19,346 nt of DNA from DAIUCA01 sp964613675 (GCA_964613675.1 CAZTIH010000039.1:1-19346), one strand, 5' to 3'; positions 7,593-15,048 are shown, numbered from the stretch's first letter. Program-made: numbers and translations. Notes: generated by a model from the letters alone, not told the origin.

Positions 7593-7995
7593 GAAAGAGA
7601 TCGCGATTGATACCCTCGCCCCCTAAAAGACCGTCCGCACCGAGTGAATACACGTCGAATTCGCCGCGCTGACCAGGGTGAAGATATTGGTAGGGACGCC
7701 CCCAAGGATCCGTGGGAAGAAACTCCAAATAGCCTCCCGAACGCCATTTTGGGGGGTCTGGGGGGAGGGAAGGCCGAGTGACCAGGGCATCCAGTCCCTG
7801 ATCGGTAGTGGGATAACGGAAGTTGTCTAGGCGATACAGATTGAGCGCACTTGCAATGGCACGCAGATCCTGCTGGGCCTTGATGACACGGGCTTCGTCG
7901 GGGCGATCCATGATACGGGGCACGATAACGGCGGCCAGGATGCCCAAAATGACCACAACCACCATGATTTCGATAAGGGTAAAACCGTTGCGCAT
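7576..7995 (-). CDS. gspG: Type II secretion system major pseudopilin GspG
   Basis: The 139-residue major subunit of the pseudopilus fibre has a very short leader (MRNG), then FTLIEIMVVVVILGILAA with Glu at mature position 5. The diagnostic GspG block is clear: LDNFRYPTTDQGLDALV (about 58-74), then TDPWGRPYQYL and YSLGADGLLGGEG near the C-terminus, the latter forming the calcium-binding loop. The tail after the loop (INRDLFHVPDR) departs from the usual acid-rich, Trp-containing ending, so calcium ligation may differ. I start at ATG 7993-7995 with GGAG eight bases upstream; a TTG two codons earlier is less likely. It is the first gene of the gspGHIJKLMN unit; gspF is not upstream. Confidence 0.95.
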   Translation of the reverse strand: MRNGFTLIEIMVVVVILGILAAVIVPRIMDRPDEARVIKAQQDLRAIASALNLYRLDNFRYPTTDQGLDALVTRPSLPPDPPKWRSGGYLEFLPTDPWGRPYQYLHPGQRGEFDVYSLGADGLLGGEGINRDLFHVPDR

Positions 7996-8040
7996 GAACA
8001 ATTCTCCGAGATTGCGCAGGGCAGCATAACGGTTTTTGCG

Positions 8041-8075
8041 GCCGTAACGCTTTGGGGGGACGGCTTACGCTTTGG
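8041..8075. repeat. Imperfect 15-bp direct repeat upstream of gspG
   Basis: Bases 8041-8055 and 8061-8075 share most positions and end in the common run ACGCTTTGG; the second copy follows after six bases, so the period is about two helical turns. The pair lies 46-81 bases upstream of the gspG ribosome-binding region, in the only non-coding gap before the operon (7996-8116). It could be a tandem operator for control of gspG-N, but no known regulator consensus is recognised. No convincing -35/-10 pair was found in the gap. Confidence 0.4.
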
Positions 8076-8116
8076 ATAGGGGTCGGCGGTTTCGATGTCT
8101 GGGCGCGGGGAGGAGG

Positions 8117-10189
8117 TCAAGGTCTGAAGCGCACCAAATTCAGGGTTCCGCGCACATCCTCGACCTGATGTTGCCAAGTAATCGCCGTGGGGTCGCGCCA
8201 ATCTAAAGTCACTGATCCTACGGGCGTTCCCTGTAACCGATTCTCTCTCCATCGTTCCCCCAAGGGTGGCCCCGTGAAGCGCAACAATGGGGTCGTCATG
8301 CGCTGTTGGTGAATCGACCCGGCAAAGGTGTACCAAGTCGCGGTCCCCGTCTCGTCGTACACATACCACGCCCCCGAAAGCTGTTGATTTTCGTGCAACA
8401 ACTGGACGCCCTGACCCGATTGTTGGGGATCAAACCACAGTCCACCCAGCGCATCGGCGGGCCGTCGTTGGAAAGGGACTAAGTGAAATTGGTTGGGTTG
8501 GCCGTGAAGGGTGTAAGAAAACTGGGCGAGCGTCGGCGACAACCAACGCCAAGTCCCCGTGCCTACCGACGTCGAACGGACCAAATTCTCATTCCAAGGC
8601 CCCCCGAAACGCGGGCCTGTGAACTGGTTTAGCGCGATCTGTGTTGCTGAGGAATTCGAGAAATTGACCCAGAAAGGTTGACCCGAAGCGTCATATAGGT
8701 AAAACGCGCCCGCAAAATCTTCATTCTGACGCACGATCTGAACGGCTTGGCCACCCATTTGGGGGTTCCACCATAGGTCGTTGCGCTCGGTGGGGGGGCG
8801 ACACGCCAAGTTCGCGAAAGGCAACTGATCCGGCACGATATGGACGCCCGTCGAGTACCGTGAATTGGCATTTGTAATGCGGTCGGCTTCGTACTCCAGT
8901 TCGACCAAAAAGGCCGTGAATCCCCTCGGGGGCGTCGCCACTTCCGCCACATAAACGCCATTTCCCACCGAGAATAGGTTAGTGCTTGTCCACGCCGGTC
9001 CCAGCGTTTCTAGCCGAAAATCCCGTGCCTCTGGGTGGGTCGCTTGCCACAACTTCACCCGTTCAGGGCGCTCTTGTGTCTCGACGACGATGCGGTTGGG
9101 CGGCTCAATGCGCCAGGTGAATTGGGGAGGTTGACGATCCCGCACGATGTCCAAAATCCACGACCGCGCCGACAGTAACAATTCAACGACTTGATCGGTT
9201 TCCCCTTGCGCGTGATCGGTGTTGACGGTGTAGCGCAGCCAATTGGGGCCGGGTAAGTCGTCGTAGTAAAACCGCGACGAATCACTGACAAAAAATTGAT
9301 CTCCCGCCGAATTGATAATGAATTTCGGGAGGGTGTCAAAGCGTTCGCGGTAAGCAAAGGGGTCGATGGCGTCGAGCAGCAGCCGTCCACGGGGGGTGTC
9401 CACACGGCAGGGGAGATCAAATTCTTCGTATTCACTGACGGCGGGGGCGTAAAACCCGTAGGTTTCCCAGTGGTGACGAAATTGTTCGGCCAAATTCAGC
9501 ATGTCTATAGAGACCGGCAAAATCGCACGCACCCGCGCATCGACCGCAGCAGTCAACCAAGTCGTCCACCCTCGCTTTGAGCCGCCCAGCACCACGAAAT
9601 CCTCCAAATTGACGTCGAGATGTTGTTGAGAAAATTCCTGTAGAGCATCCATCGCTTTCACCGCCGATTTCGTCATGGCGAAATGGACGGGCCATTCGGG
9701 ATCGTTGGTTTTGAGGAACTGATCCAAGCTGTAGGCTAAAATTTCATCTTCGCTGCGGGGACGATTGAACTCGTCGGCGAAGTTCAGCGGTTGATTGGGG
9801 ACCTGTTTGAGTTCCGCAACCACCATGCAAAGACTGACGGCCAGCGCCTCGATATAGGACTCATTTTGGGTACTCAACGGCGTGCGACGGTTGCCCCCAC
9901 TAATCACCAGCAACGCAGTACGATGACGGTTGTTGATGAAGCGACAAAAATTGAACTCGGGCACCGTCACTTTCAATTCGTGTTCCCAAATCGGGTAATC
10001 GACCTCCTGAGCCGAGCGCCAGGTTTGGGAGATGAGGTGGAGATAATGGACTTGGGAAAAATTATTGCGATCGCGTGCATAACGTTCCCAGCGGTACACC
10101 GGTTCGGGTTTGCGGATATAGTGTTCGAGAAGGCCTTGTCCCCACACGAGCGGGCAAAAGCACAGAATTGACCAAAACATTAAGCGCAT
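8117..10189 (-). CDS. Secreted PqaA-type (PhoPQ-activated pathogenicity-related) alpha/beta hydrolase with two C-terminal WWNP-type repeats
   Basis: The 690-residue protein begins with a Sec-type signal peptide (about 1-18, hydrophobic MFWSILCFCPLVWG). Residues about 20-440 match the PqaA/PhoPQ-regulated family: GGSKRGWTTW places a nucleophile at Ser204, and Asp297 (NSAGDQFF) and His326 (NTDHAQ) are good triad candidates. Its substrate is not established. The rest is two related units of about 105 residues, starting near 470 (DLWWNPQMGGQAVQI) and 582 (GLWFDPQQSGQGVQLL), each with a FYLYDASG/WYVYDETG strand. Such repeats occur in secreted proteobacterial proteins. The ATG at 10187-10189 has GGGAG seven bases upstream. 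It lies directly upstream of gspG on the same strand, so export by this T2SS is an attractive inference. No terminator is visible between them. Confidence 0.85.
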   Translation of the reverse strand: MRLMFWSILCFCPLVWGQGLLEHYIRKPEPVYRWERYARDRNNFSQVHYLHLISQTWRSAQEVDYPIWEHELKVTVPEFNFCRFINNRHRTALLVISGGNRRTPLSTQNESYIEALAVSLCMVVAELKQVPNQPLNFADEFNRPRSEDEILAYSLDQFLKTNDPEWPVHFAMTKSAVKAMDALQEFSQQHLDVNLEDFVVLGGSKRGWTTWLTAAVDARVRAILPVSIDMLNLAEQFRHHWETYGFYAPAVSEYEEFDLPCRVDTPRGRLLLDAIDPFAYRERFDTLPKFIINSAGDQFFVSDSSRFYYDDLPGPNWLRYTVNTDHAQGETDQVVELLLSARSWILDIVRDRQPPQFTWRIEPPNRIVVETQERPERVKLWQATHPEARDFRLETLGPAWTSTNLFSVGNGVYVAEVATPPRGFTAFLVELEYEADRITNANSRYSTGVHIVPDQLPFANLACRPPTERNDLWWNPQMGGQAVQIVRQNEDFAGAFYLYDASGQPFWVNFSNSSATQIALNQFTGPRFGGPWNENLVRSTSVGTGTWRWLSPTLAQFSYTLHGQPNQFHLVPFQRRPADALGGLWFDPQQSGQGVQLLHENQQLSGAWYVYDETGTATWYTFAGSIHQQRMTTPLLRFTGPPLGERWRENRLQGTPVGSVTLDWRDPTAITWQHQVEDVRGTLNLVRFRP

Positions 10190-10190
10190 T

Positions 10191-11201
10191 GTGGAACTCC
10201 CAAAATCAACTTTGTTAAACGCGCCATTGCTTTCAATTGCGCCGATGATGGATTTAACCGACCGCCATTGTCGCTATTTTCTGCGACAGTTAAGCCGTTG
10301 CTGCGTGTTGTACACCGAGATGTACCACGCTGAAGCGGTGATTCGCGGCGACCGCCAACGCCTGCTCGCGTTCCATGAGAGCGAACCGCCGTTGGTGCTG
10401 CAACTAGGGGGCAGTGACCCGACGCTTCTGGCTAAAGCCGCCAAAATCGCCGATGAGTGGGGCTATGACGAAATTAATCTGAATGTCGGTTGCCCCTCAG
10501 ATCGGGTTCAGGCTGGGCAGTTTGGGGCCTGTTTGATGGCGCACCCCCAACGAGTCGCGGCGGGGGTCGATGCGATGCAACAGGCGGTTGCCAAACCCAT
10601 TTCGGTGAAAACGCGCCTGGGCATTGATTATCAAGACGATTACGAATTTCTCGCGACCTTTGTCCAGGCGTTGGATCGCGTAGGGTGTCGGAAACTCGTG
10701 GTTCATGCCCGTAAAGCGTGGTTATCTGGGTTAAGCCCTAAGGAAAATCGCGAAATTCCGCCCCTCGATTACGAGCGAGTTTACCGCCTAAAACGGGATT
10801 TTCCCCATTTTTGCATTACGATTAACGGTGGTGTGACTACCTTGGAAGCGGTACAACAACATTTGTTACAGGTGGATGGCGTCATGATAGGGCGGGCGGC
10901 CTATCAAAATCCTTACTTATTGGCGTTGGCGGACGAAAAATTGTGGAATATTTCCTCGGCGATTCCGTCCCGTTTTACCATTGCCGAAAGGCTTTTGACC
11001 TACGCTGCGCACCAACAGGCTCAGGGGGTTCCGCTCTCGGCTATGACGCGCCATTGGATGGGGTTATTTCAGGGGCAACCGGGGGCACGCCATTGGCGGC
11101 GTTGTCTCAGCGAGTTGCCCCATGCGCCCAATGCGTCCGTGGACACCTTGCGTCAGGCGTTTGGAAGCCTTGCTCCCGCCGTGATGTCCCTCAGGGATTG
11201 A
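10191..11201 (+). CDS. dusA: tRNA-dihydrouridine(20/20a) synthase DusA
   Basis: The FMN enzyme reduces uridine 20/20a in the tRNA D-loop using NADPH. The 336-residue sequence follows E. coli DusA closely: SIAPMMDLTDRHCRYFLR (15-32), LQLGGSDP (70-77), the catalytic Cys101 in NLNVGCPSDRVQ, Lys140 in KTRLGID, HARKAWLSGLSPKENREIPP (172-191, the DusA-specific signature) and GLFQGQPGARHWRR near the end. The start is uncertain: GTG at 10191 gives the listed protein but has no good ribosome-binding site; a TTG at 10212 is possible and would leave the fold intact. Its start lies one base from the divergent hydrolase start, so its promoter must lie inside that gene; TATAGT at 10117-10122 is a weak -10 candidate. 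Confidence 0.95.
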   Translation: MELPKSTLLNAPLLSIAPMMDLTDRHCRYFLRQLSRCCVLYTEMYHAEAVIRGDRQRLLAFHESEPPLVLQLGGSDPTLLAKAAKIADEWGYDEINLNVGCPSDRVQAGQFGACLMAHPQRVAAGVDAMQQAVAKPISVKTRLGIDYQDDYEFLATFVQALDRVGCRKLVVHARKAWLSGLSPKENREIPPLDYERVYRLKRDFPHFCITINGGVTTLEAVQQHLLQVDGVMIGRAAYQNPYLLALADEKLWNISSAIPSRFTIAERLLTYAAHQQAQGVPLSAMTRHWMGLFQGQPGARHWRRCLSELPHAPNASVDTLRQAFGSLAPAVMSLRD

Positions 11202-11242
11202 AATTGAACTCTATTTTTGATGACTCAGGAGACCCTATTTTG

Positions 11243-11818
11243 ATGAACGATTTAACCGAACACCGCGCCAATTTACCCACCCGTCGTTGGATTGAAGCGA
11301 TGGTGTTCAATCAGAGCATGTCGTCGCTGTACATTCCGCCGCCCCGTCGCCAGGCCCTGCGGTTTTCCGCCATTGAAACCCACGACCTCGAAGGGTTTGC
11401 CGAAGCGTTGAGCGACGAGTTTTGTCACTTGGTTTGTGTGGATAACACGCGGGTGTCGTCGATTTTATTCACGGTGGCGGGGGGATTTAATCGGTATCGG
11501 GAGTTTCGCGATGTTCTGTCGCGGGGCCAGATTGTCATTGAGGAACTGGGATTAGTGGGCGTAGCGCAGATGCAGATTTTTCATCCCGAATATCGTTTTC
11601 CACACACGCCTTCGGATGCGTTAGTCAACTATCTGCAACGTTCGCCGCTGCCCGTTCTGCATTTAATTCGCGACGAAGATATGGGACGGCCACCTAATCG
11701 GAATGCGGATCCTCATCGCGTGTACGCGGAGCAGTTGCAGCGCCTCGATGGGCTGGGAAAAGATCGGTTAAACGAACTTTTTGAAGGCTGGCGTCAGGTG
11801 GAGAGCGCCGAAATTTAG
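11243..11818 (+). CDS. DUF1415 family protein, signature Cys-Pro motif missing
   Basis: The 191-residue protein of unknown function matches the DUF1415 pattern: LPTRRWIEAMV near the N-terminus, VIEELGLVGVAQMQIFHPEY (centre), then a Tyr-rich NYLQRSPLPVLHLIRDEDM block and a C-terminal ADPHRVYAEQLQRLDGLG helix. Typical members carry LCPFA about ten residues after the TRRW motif; here the aligned stretch reads MSSLY, so the conserved Cys and Pro are gone. The ATG at 11243-11245 has AGGAGA about ten bases upstream. The frame is open much further upstream, into dusA in another phase, but nothing there looks coding. It probably shares the dusA transcript (41-base gap). Its biochemical role is unknown; no membrane segment or signal peptide is seen. 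Confidence 0.82.
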   Translation: MNDLTEHRANLPTRRWIEAMVFNQSMSSLYIPPPRRQALRFSAIETHDLEGFAEALSDEFCHLVCVDNTRVSSILFTVAGGFNRYREFRDVLSRGQIVIEELGLVGVAQMQIFHPEYRFPHTPSDALVNYLQRSPLPVLHLIRDEDMGRPPNRNADPHRVYAEQLQRLDGLGKDRLNELFEGWRQVESAEI

Positions 11819-11897
11819 GGATTTGTGACCGAAATGCGCGACGAGCCTTGTTCTTTAGAACGGGGAGGATGTCATGAAGGTCGAGAGATTACGGGAT

Positions 11898-11929
11898 AAA
11901 ATAAAGGGGCCGCCCCGCAGGACGCCCCC
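11898..11929 (-). terminator. Probable intrinsic terminator shared by convergent DUF1415 and icd genes
   Basis: Bases 11906-11910 (GGGGC) pair with 11924-11928 (GCCCC), with additional weak pairing inside the 13-base loop. On the minus strand the hairpin is followed by TTTATTTT (11898-11905), the expected U-rich tract for ending the icd transcript. On the plus strand a shorter T run (11933-11936) follows, so it may also work weakly for the dusA unit. Its position between two converging stop codons supports the call. Confidence 0.65.
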
Positions 11930-11950
11930 GAATTTTGCGCTAGGGCAGAT

Positions 11951-13720
11951 TTAGCCTTCAGGGCCCCAACCAAATTCCTCGACCGCACGGAAGAGGGCGT
12001 TATCCGAAACCAGTCCTACCGGTTCGCCATTGCTATCTTTCACTACGACGCGACGGATGTTTTGCTCCATCAAAATTGCGGCAATTTGGGTCAAGGTGGC
12101 GTCTTGGGTTACCCACACCAAAGGTTTGGTTGCGATTTCACCGACCTTCGTCATCGCCGAGGATTTGTTGGCATTGATGATTTTCTTCACGATGTCGCGT
12201 TGCGTCATAATCCCCCACTCCCCATCCTCGCTCGGTTTCACTAAAACGGACGAAATCCCTAACTCGCGCATGTTGTGCATGACCTGATCGACCGTCGCGC
12301 CCGCTTCCACCGTGCCTTTGGGAACCGTCATCACATCCGCCGCCGTCACCGGCAGTTTCCCCGAATCCTTCATGGCCTGGACCGGATCGGCGACCCGCGC
12401 TGCTTCCCGTTCCGCCCGTTGTTTCTCTTGTAACCGCCGCCGCGTTTCTTCGACTTTGGCTAAATCTTCGGGGGCATGGGTGATTTTGGCGATGAGCGCA
12501 TCCCCAAACTCACTCGTTTTGAGTTCGACGGACCCCTCCATCTGACGGGCAAAGTCATAAGTCACGGTTTTGTCGGCAATCACCTGCGGGAACGCCCCGT
12601 TAATGAGATCGGCGGCCTCTTTCCAGCCCATGTACTCCAACATCATCACCCCTGACAGCAGCAAGGACGAAGGGTTGACCTTATCTTGATTGGCATACTT
12701 AGGCGCGGTCCCGTGGGTGGCCTCGAAGACCGCCACGTGATCGGCAATATTGGCCCCGGGCGCAATCCCAACGCCGCCCACTTCCGCCGCCGCTGCATCG
12801 CTTAAGTAATCGCCGTTGAGATTCATGGTGGCGAGCACGTCGAACTCTTCGGGACGCAACATCAGGAGCTGGAAAATAATGTCGGCGATGCGATCCTTGA
12901 TGATGACTTTTCCTTCGGGACGCTTACCGCCGTAGGTCGAATACAACTCGTCCTCGGTCACGATGAAGTCGCTAAATTCCTCTTTCGCGATTTCATACCC
13001 CCAATTGCGGAAAGCTCCCTCCGTGTACTTCATGATGTTGCCCTTGTGAACCAAGGTCACGCTTTCGCGGTTGTGGTCGATGGCGTACTGGATGGCCTTG
13101 CGAACCAGGCGTTTGGTGCCATGAGCGCTGATCGGTTTAATGCCTAGGCCCGCATCGGGGAAAAATTTTGCCCCAAACTCATTGCGTAAAAGTTCGGCGA
13201 GCTTTTTGTTTTGCTCGGTGCCCGCTTGAAATTCGATGCCCGAATAGACGTCTTCCGTGTTCTCGCGAAAAATAATCACATCGACGTCCTGGGGACGACG
13301 CAAGGGAGATGGGACGCCATCGTAGTAACGCACGGGTCGCACACAGGCGTAGAGATCGAGTTCCTGCCGTAAAGCGACGTTTAAGGAGCGGAAACCCCCA
13401 CCGACCGGGGTGGTCAACGGCCCTTTGATGGAAATCACTAAGTCTTTGAGCGCTTCAAGGGTTTCGTTAGGGAAATAGTTGCCGTCGTAGAGACTGGCCG
13501 CCTTTTCGCCCATAAAAAGTTCGCACCAATGAATTTTGCGTTTGCCGCCATAGGCCTTTGCAACTGCGGCGTCCCACACTCGCAAACAGGCCCGCGTAAT
13601 GTCAGGGCCAATCCCATCGCCCTCCACATAGCCAATGATGGGTTCATCGGTAACGTGGATTTTGTTATCGACGATGGTCACTTTTTGGCCGGTTTCCGGA
13701 TATTTGATGTTATGCGCCAT
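11951..13720 (-). CDS. icd: NADP-dependent isocitrate dehydrogenase with C-terminal CBS-domain pair (fusion)
   Basis: The enzyme oxidatively decarboxylates isocitrate to 2-oxoglutarate in the TCA cycle. Residues 1-413 align over their length with E. coli Icd (416 residues): IEGDGIG-like YVEGDGIGPD (31-40), VGGGFRSLNVALRQE (106-120) with Ser112 equal to the serine phosphorylated by AceK, LVHKGNIMK (223-231) and ATHGTAPKY (334-342). NADP-choosing residues K341, Y342, V348, Y388 and R392 are all present. Residues 414-450 are a highly charged, probably helical linker. Residues about 457-515 and 524-583 are two CBS domains, with GIMTQRDIV at 503-511 and GLVSDNALF at 569-577. The start ATG (13718-13720) has GAGGAG upstream; the frame is open 32 codons further but without a ribosome-binding site. 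The fusion is 589 residues, with no frameshift or stop at the junction. Confidence 0.95.
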   Translation of the reverse strand: MAHNIKYPETGQKVTIVDNKIHVTDEPIIGYVEGDGIGPDITRACLRVWDAAVAKAYGGKRKIHWCELFMGEKAASLYDGNYFPNETLEALKDLVISIKGPLTTPVGGGFRSLNVALRQELDLYACVRPVRYYDGVPSPLRRPQDVDVIIFRENTEDVYSGIEFQAGTEQNKKLAELLRNEFGAKFFPDAGLGIKPISAHGTKRLVRKAIQYAIDHNRESVTLVHKGNIMKYTEGAFRNWGYEIAKEEFSDFIVTEDELYSTYGGKRPEGKVIIKDRIADIIFQLLMLRPEEFDVLATMNLNGDYLSDAAAAEVGGVGIAPGANIADHVAVFEATHGTAPKYANQDKVNPSSLLLSGVMMLEYMGWKEAADLINGAFPQVIADKTVTYDFARQMEGSVELKTSEFGDALIAKITHAPEDLAKVEETRRRLQEKQRAEREAARVADPVQAMKDSGKLPVTAADVMTVPKGTVEAGATVDQVMHNMRELGISSVLVKPSEDGEWGIMTQRDIVKKIINANKSSAMTKVGEIATKPLVWVTQDATLTQIAAILMEQNIRRVVVKDSNGEPVGLVSDNALFRAVEEFGWGPEG

Positions 13721-13811
13721 TCGTTTACTCCTCGTTGGTAAGGTGGGTCTGACTGCATTGGATGAAGGGGAGAAAGGCGATTTTGTCGCTAACCCCATCA
13801 AAGCGCCGCGC

Positions 13812-13839
13812 ATCATAGCTAAGAAACCGCCCTTGACTA
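13812..13839 (-). promoter_or_regulatory. Candidate sigma-70 promoter for icd
   Basis: On the minus strand TAGTCA (13834-13839) and TATGAT (13812-13817) are spaced by 16 bases. The -10 hexamer matches consensus at five of six positions and the -35 at four. Transcription would begin near 13805, leaving a leader of about 85 bases before the icd ATG. It lies in the 242-base gap between purK and icd, which otherwise shows no gene. Eye-picked, so moderate to low certainty. Confidence 0.4.
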
Positions 13840-13962
13840 AATAGGCATTCTCGACGCCGTTCCCTGGGCAAATGCCGAAATGAGGTCTGGGGGATGGCGT
13901 GAAGGCGCGGGGGTAGCATGAGGGTGCAGCGCAATCGCATCGAAGAGACGCCTCCTGCCCCC

Positions 13963-15048
13963 TTAACCCTCTATCGGTAACATGTGTTGAAGCGTCTCAA
14001 ACGCCGACTGAAGCTCCGCCCGCGACGGCGCATTTAATGTGACATGCCCTACTTTGCGACCTTCCCGCGCCGCTTTGCCGTAGTCGTGAACATGGCTGTG
14101 AGGCAACGCCAAAATTTCCGACTTCGCGGGCATCGTTCCCAGACAGTTCACCATCGCGCTAAACCCTTTTGGCGTCGTTTTTCCTAAGGGAAGTCCACAG
14201 ATAGCGCGGAGATGATTCTCAAACTGGCTGGTTTCGGCACCTTCAATAGTCCAATGCCCCGAATTGTGAACGCGGGGCGCCATCTCGTTGGCGATGAGTT
14301 GGCCGTCTCGCACAAAAAATTCCACCGTTAACACCCCCACGTAATCCAAGGTGTCAAGCAACCGTTGGAGATGACGGTGCGCCTGGTCCGTGAGATTCGG
14401 CGCGTCAAAGGGCGCGAGGCTGTAACGCAAAATTCCGTGGTGATGGTGATTTTCGGTCAATGGATAAAAGGCGGTTTCTCCCGTTCGTCCCCGTACCGCA
14501 ATACAAGAGACTTCCCGTTCAAATCGAATAAATTCTTCTAAAATCAATGGCTGACCGCTCAGACTGCGCCATGCGGGATACAAATCTTGCGGCGAACGTA
14601 AAAAGCGTTGCCCTTTGCCGTCGTACCCCAAGGTGCGCGTTTTGAGAATCGCGGGATACCCCGTTTGCGCCACCGCAACTAAGAGCGATACCCAAGATTC
14701 CACCGGAAAAAATAGCGGGGTCGGGAGGTTGAGATGACAAAAGCGCGTCTTCTCGTGAAGGCGATCCTGCGCGACGGCCAGGGCTTGAGGGGACGGGTAC
14801 ACCGGGATTGTGAACCCACTTAACGCCCCCTCAGGTACATTCTCAAAATCAAACGTGATGACGTCTGCCCAATCAGCCAACTGTTGCTGGGCCTCCGCAT
14901 CGTCGTACGCCGCGATGAGTTGATGTCCAATTTGGCCGGCACAAGCGTCCGCATTGGGATCGAGAACGCGAAATTCACAGCCCAACGAGTAGCCCGCCAA
15001 CATCATCATGCGTGCTAACTGTCCTCCCCCAATAATGCCGATCTTCAT
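13963..15048 (-). CDS. purK: 5-(carboxyamino)imidazole ribonucleotide synthase PurK
   Basis: The 361-residue ATP-grasp enzyme carboxylates AIR with bicarbonate and ATP to give N5-CAIR in de novo purine synthesis. Visible features are IIGGGQLARMM (5-15), the ATP-grasp segment ILKTRTLGYDGKGQ (134-147), EEFIRFEREVS (171-181) and the catalytic NEMAPRVHNSGHWTIEG (254-270). Length matches the family (about 355). The ATG (15046-15048) overlaps the purE stop by four bases (ATGA), so purE-purK is one coupled unit. No obvious terminator follows before icd. Confidence 0.97.
   Translation of the reverse strand: MKIGIIGGGQLARMMMLAGYSLGCEFRVLDPNADACAGQIGHQLIAAYDDAEAQQQLADWADVITFDFENVPEGALSGFTIPVYPSPQALAVAQDRLHEKTRFCHLNLPTPLFFPVESWVSLLVAVAQTGYPAILKTRTLGYDGKGQRFLRSPQDLYPAWRSLSGQPLILEEFIRFEREVSCIAVRGRTGETAFYPLTENHHHHGILRYSLAPFDAPNLTDQAHRHLQRLLDTLDYVGVLTVEFFVRDGQLIANEMAPRVHNSGHWTIEGAETSQFENHLRAICGLPLGKTTPKGFSAMVNCLGTMPAKSEILALPHSHVHDYGKAAREGRKVGHVTLNAPSRAELQSAFETLQHMLPIEG

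Noticed and set aside
10943..11242. Extension of the DUF1415 frame by 100 codons into dusA
   Set aside because: The upstream part is out of phase with dusA and has no family match; a ribosome-binding site precedes ATG 11243.
13721..13816. 32-codon N-terminal extension of icd
   Set aside because: No ribosome-binding site at the upstream starts, and MAHNIKYPETG aligns with known Icd N-termini behind a strong GAGGAG.
13725..13940. 71-codon minus-strand frame between purK and icd
   Set aside because: Arg-rich, low-complexity-like translation, spans the proposed icd promoter, no family resemblance.
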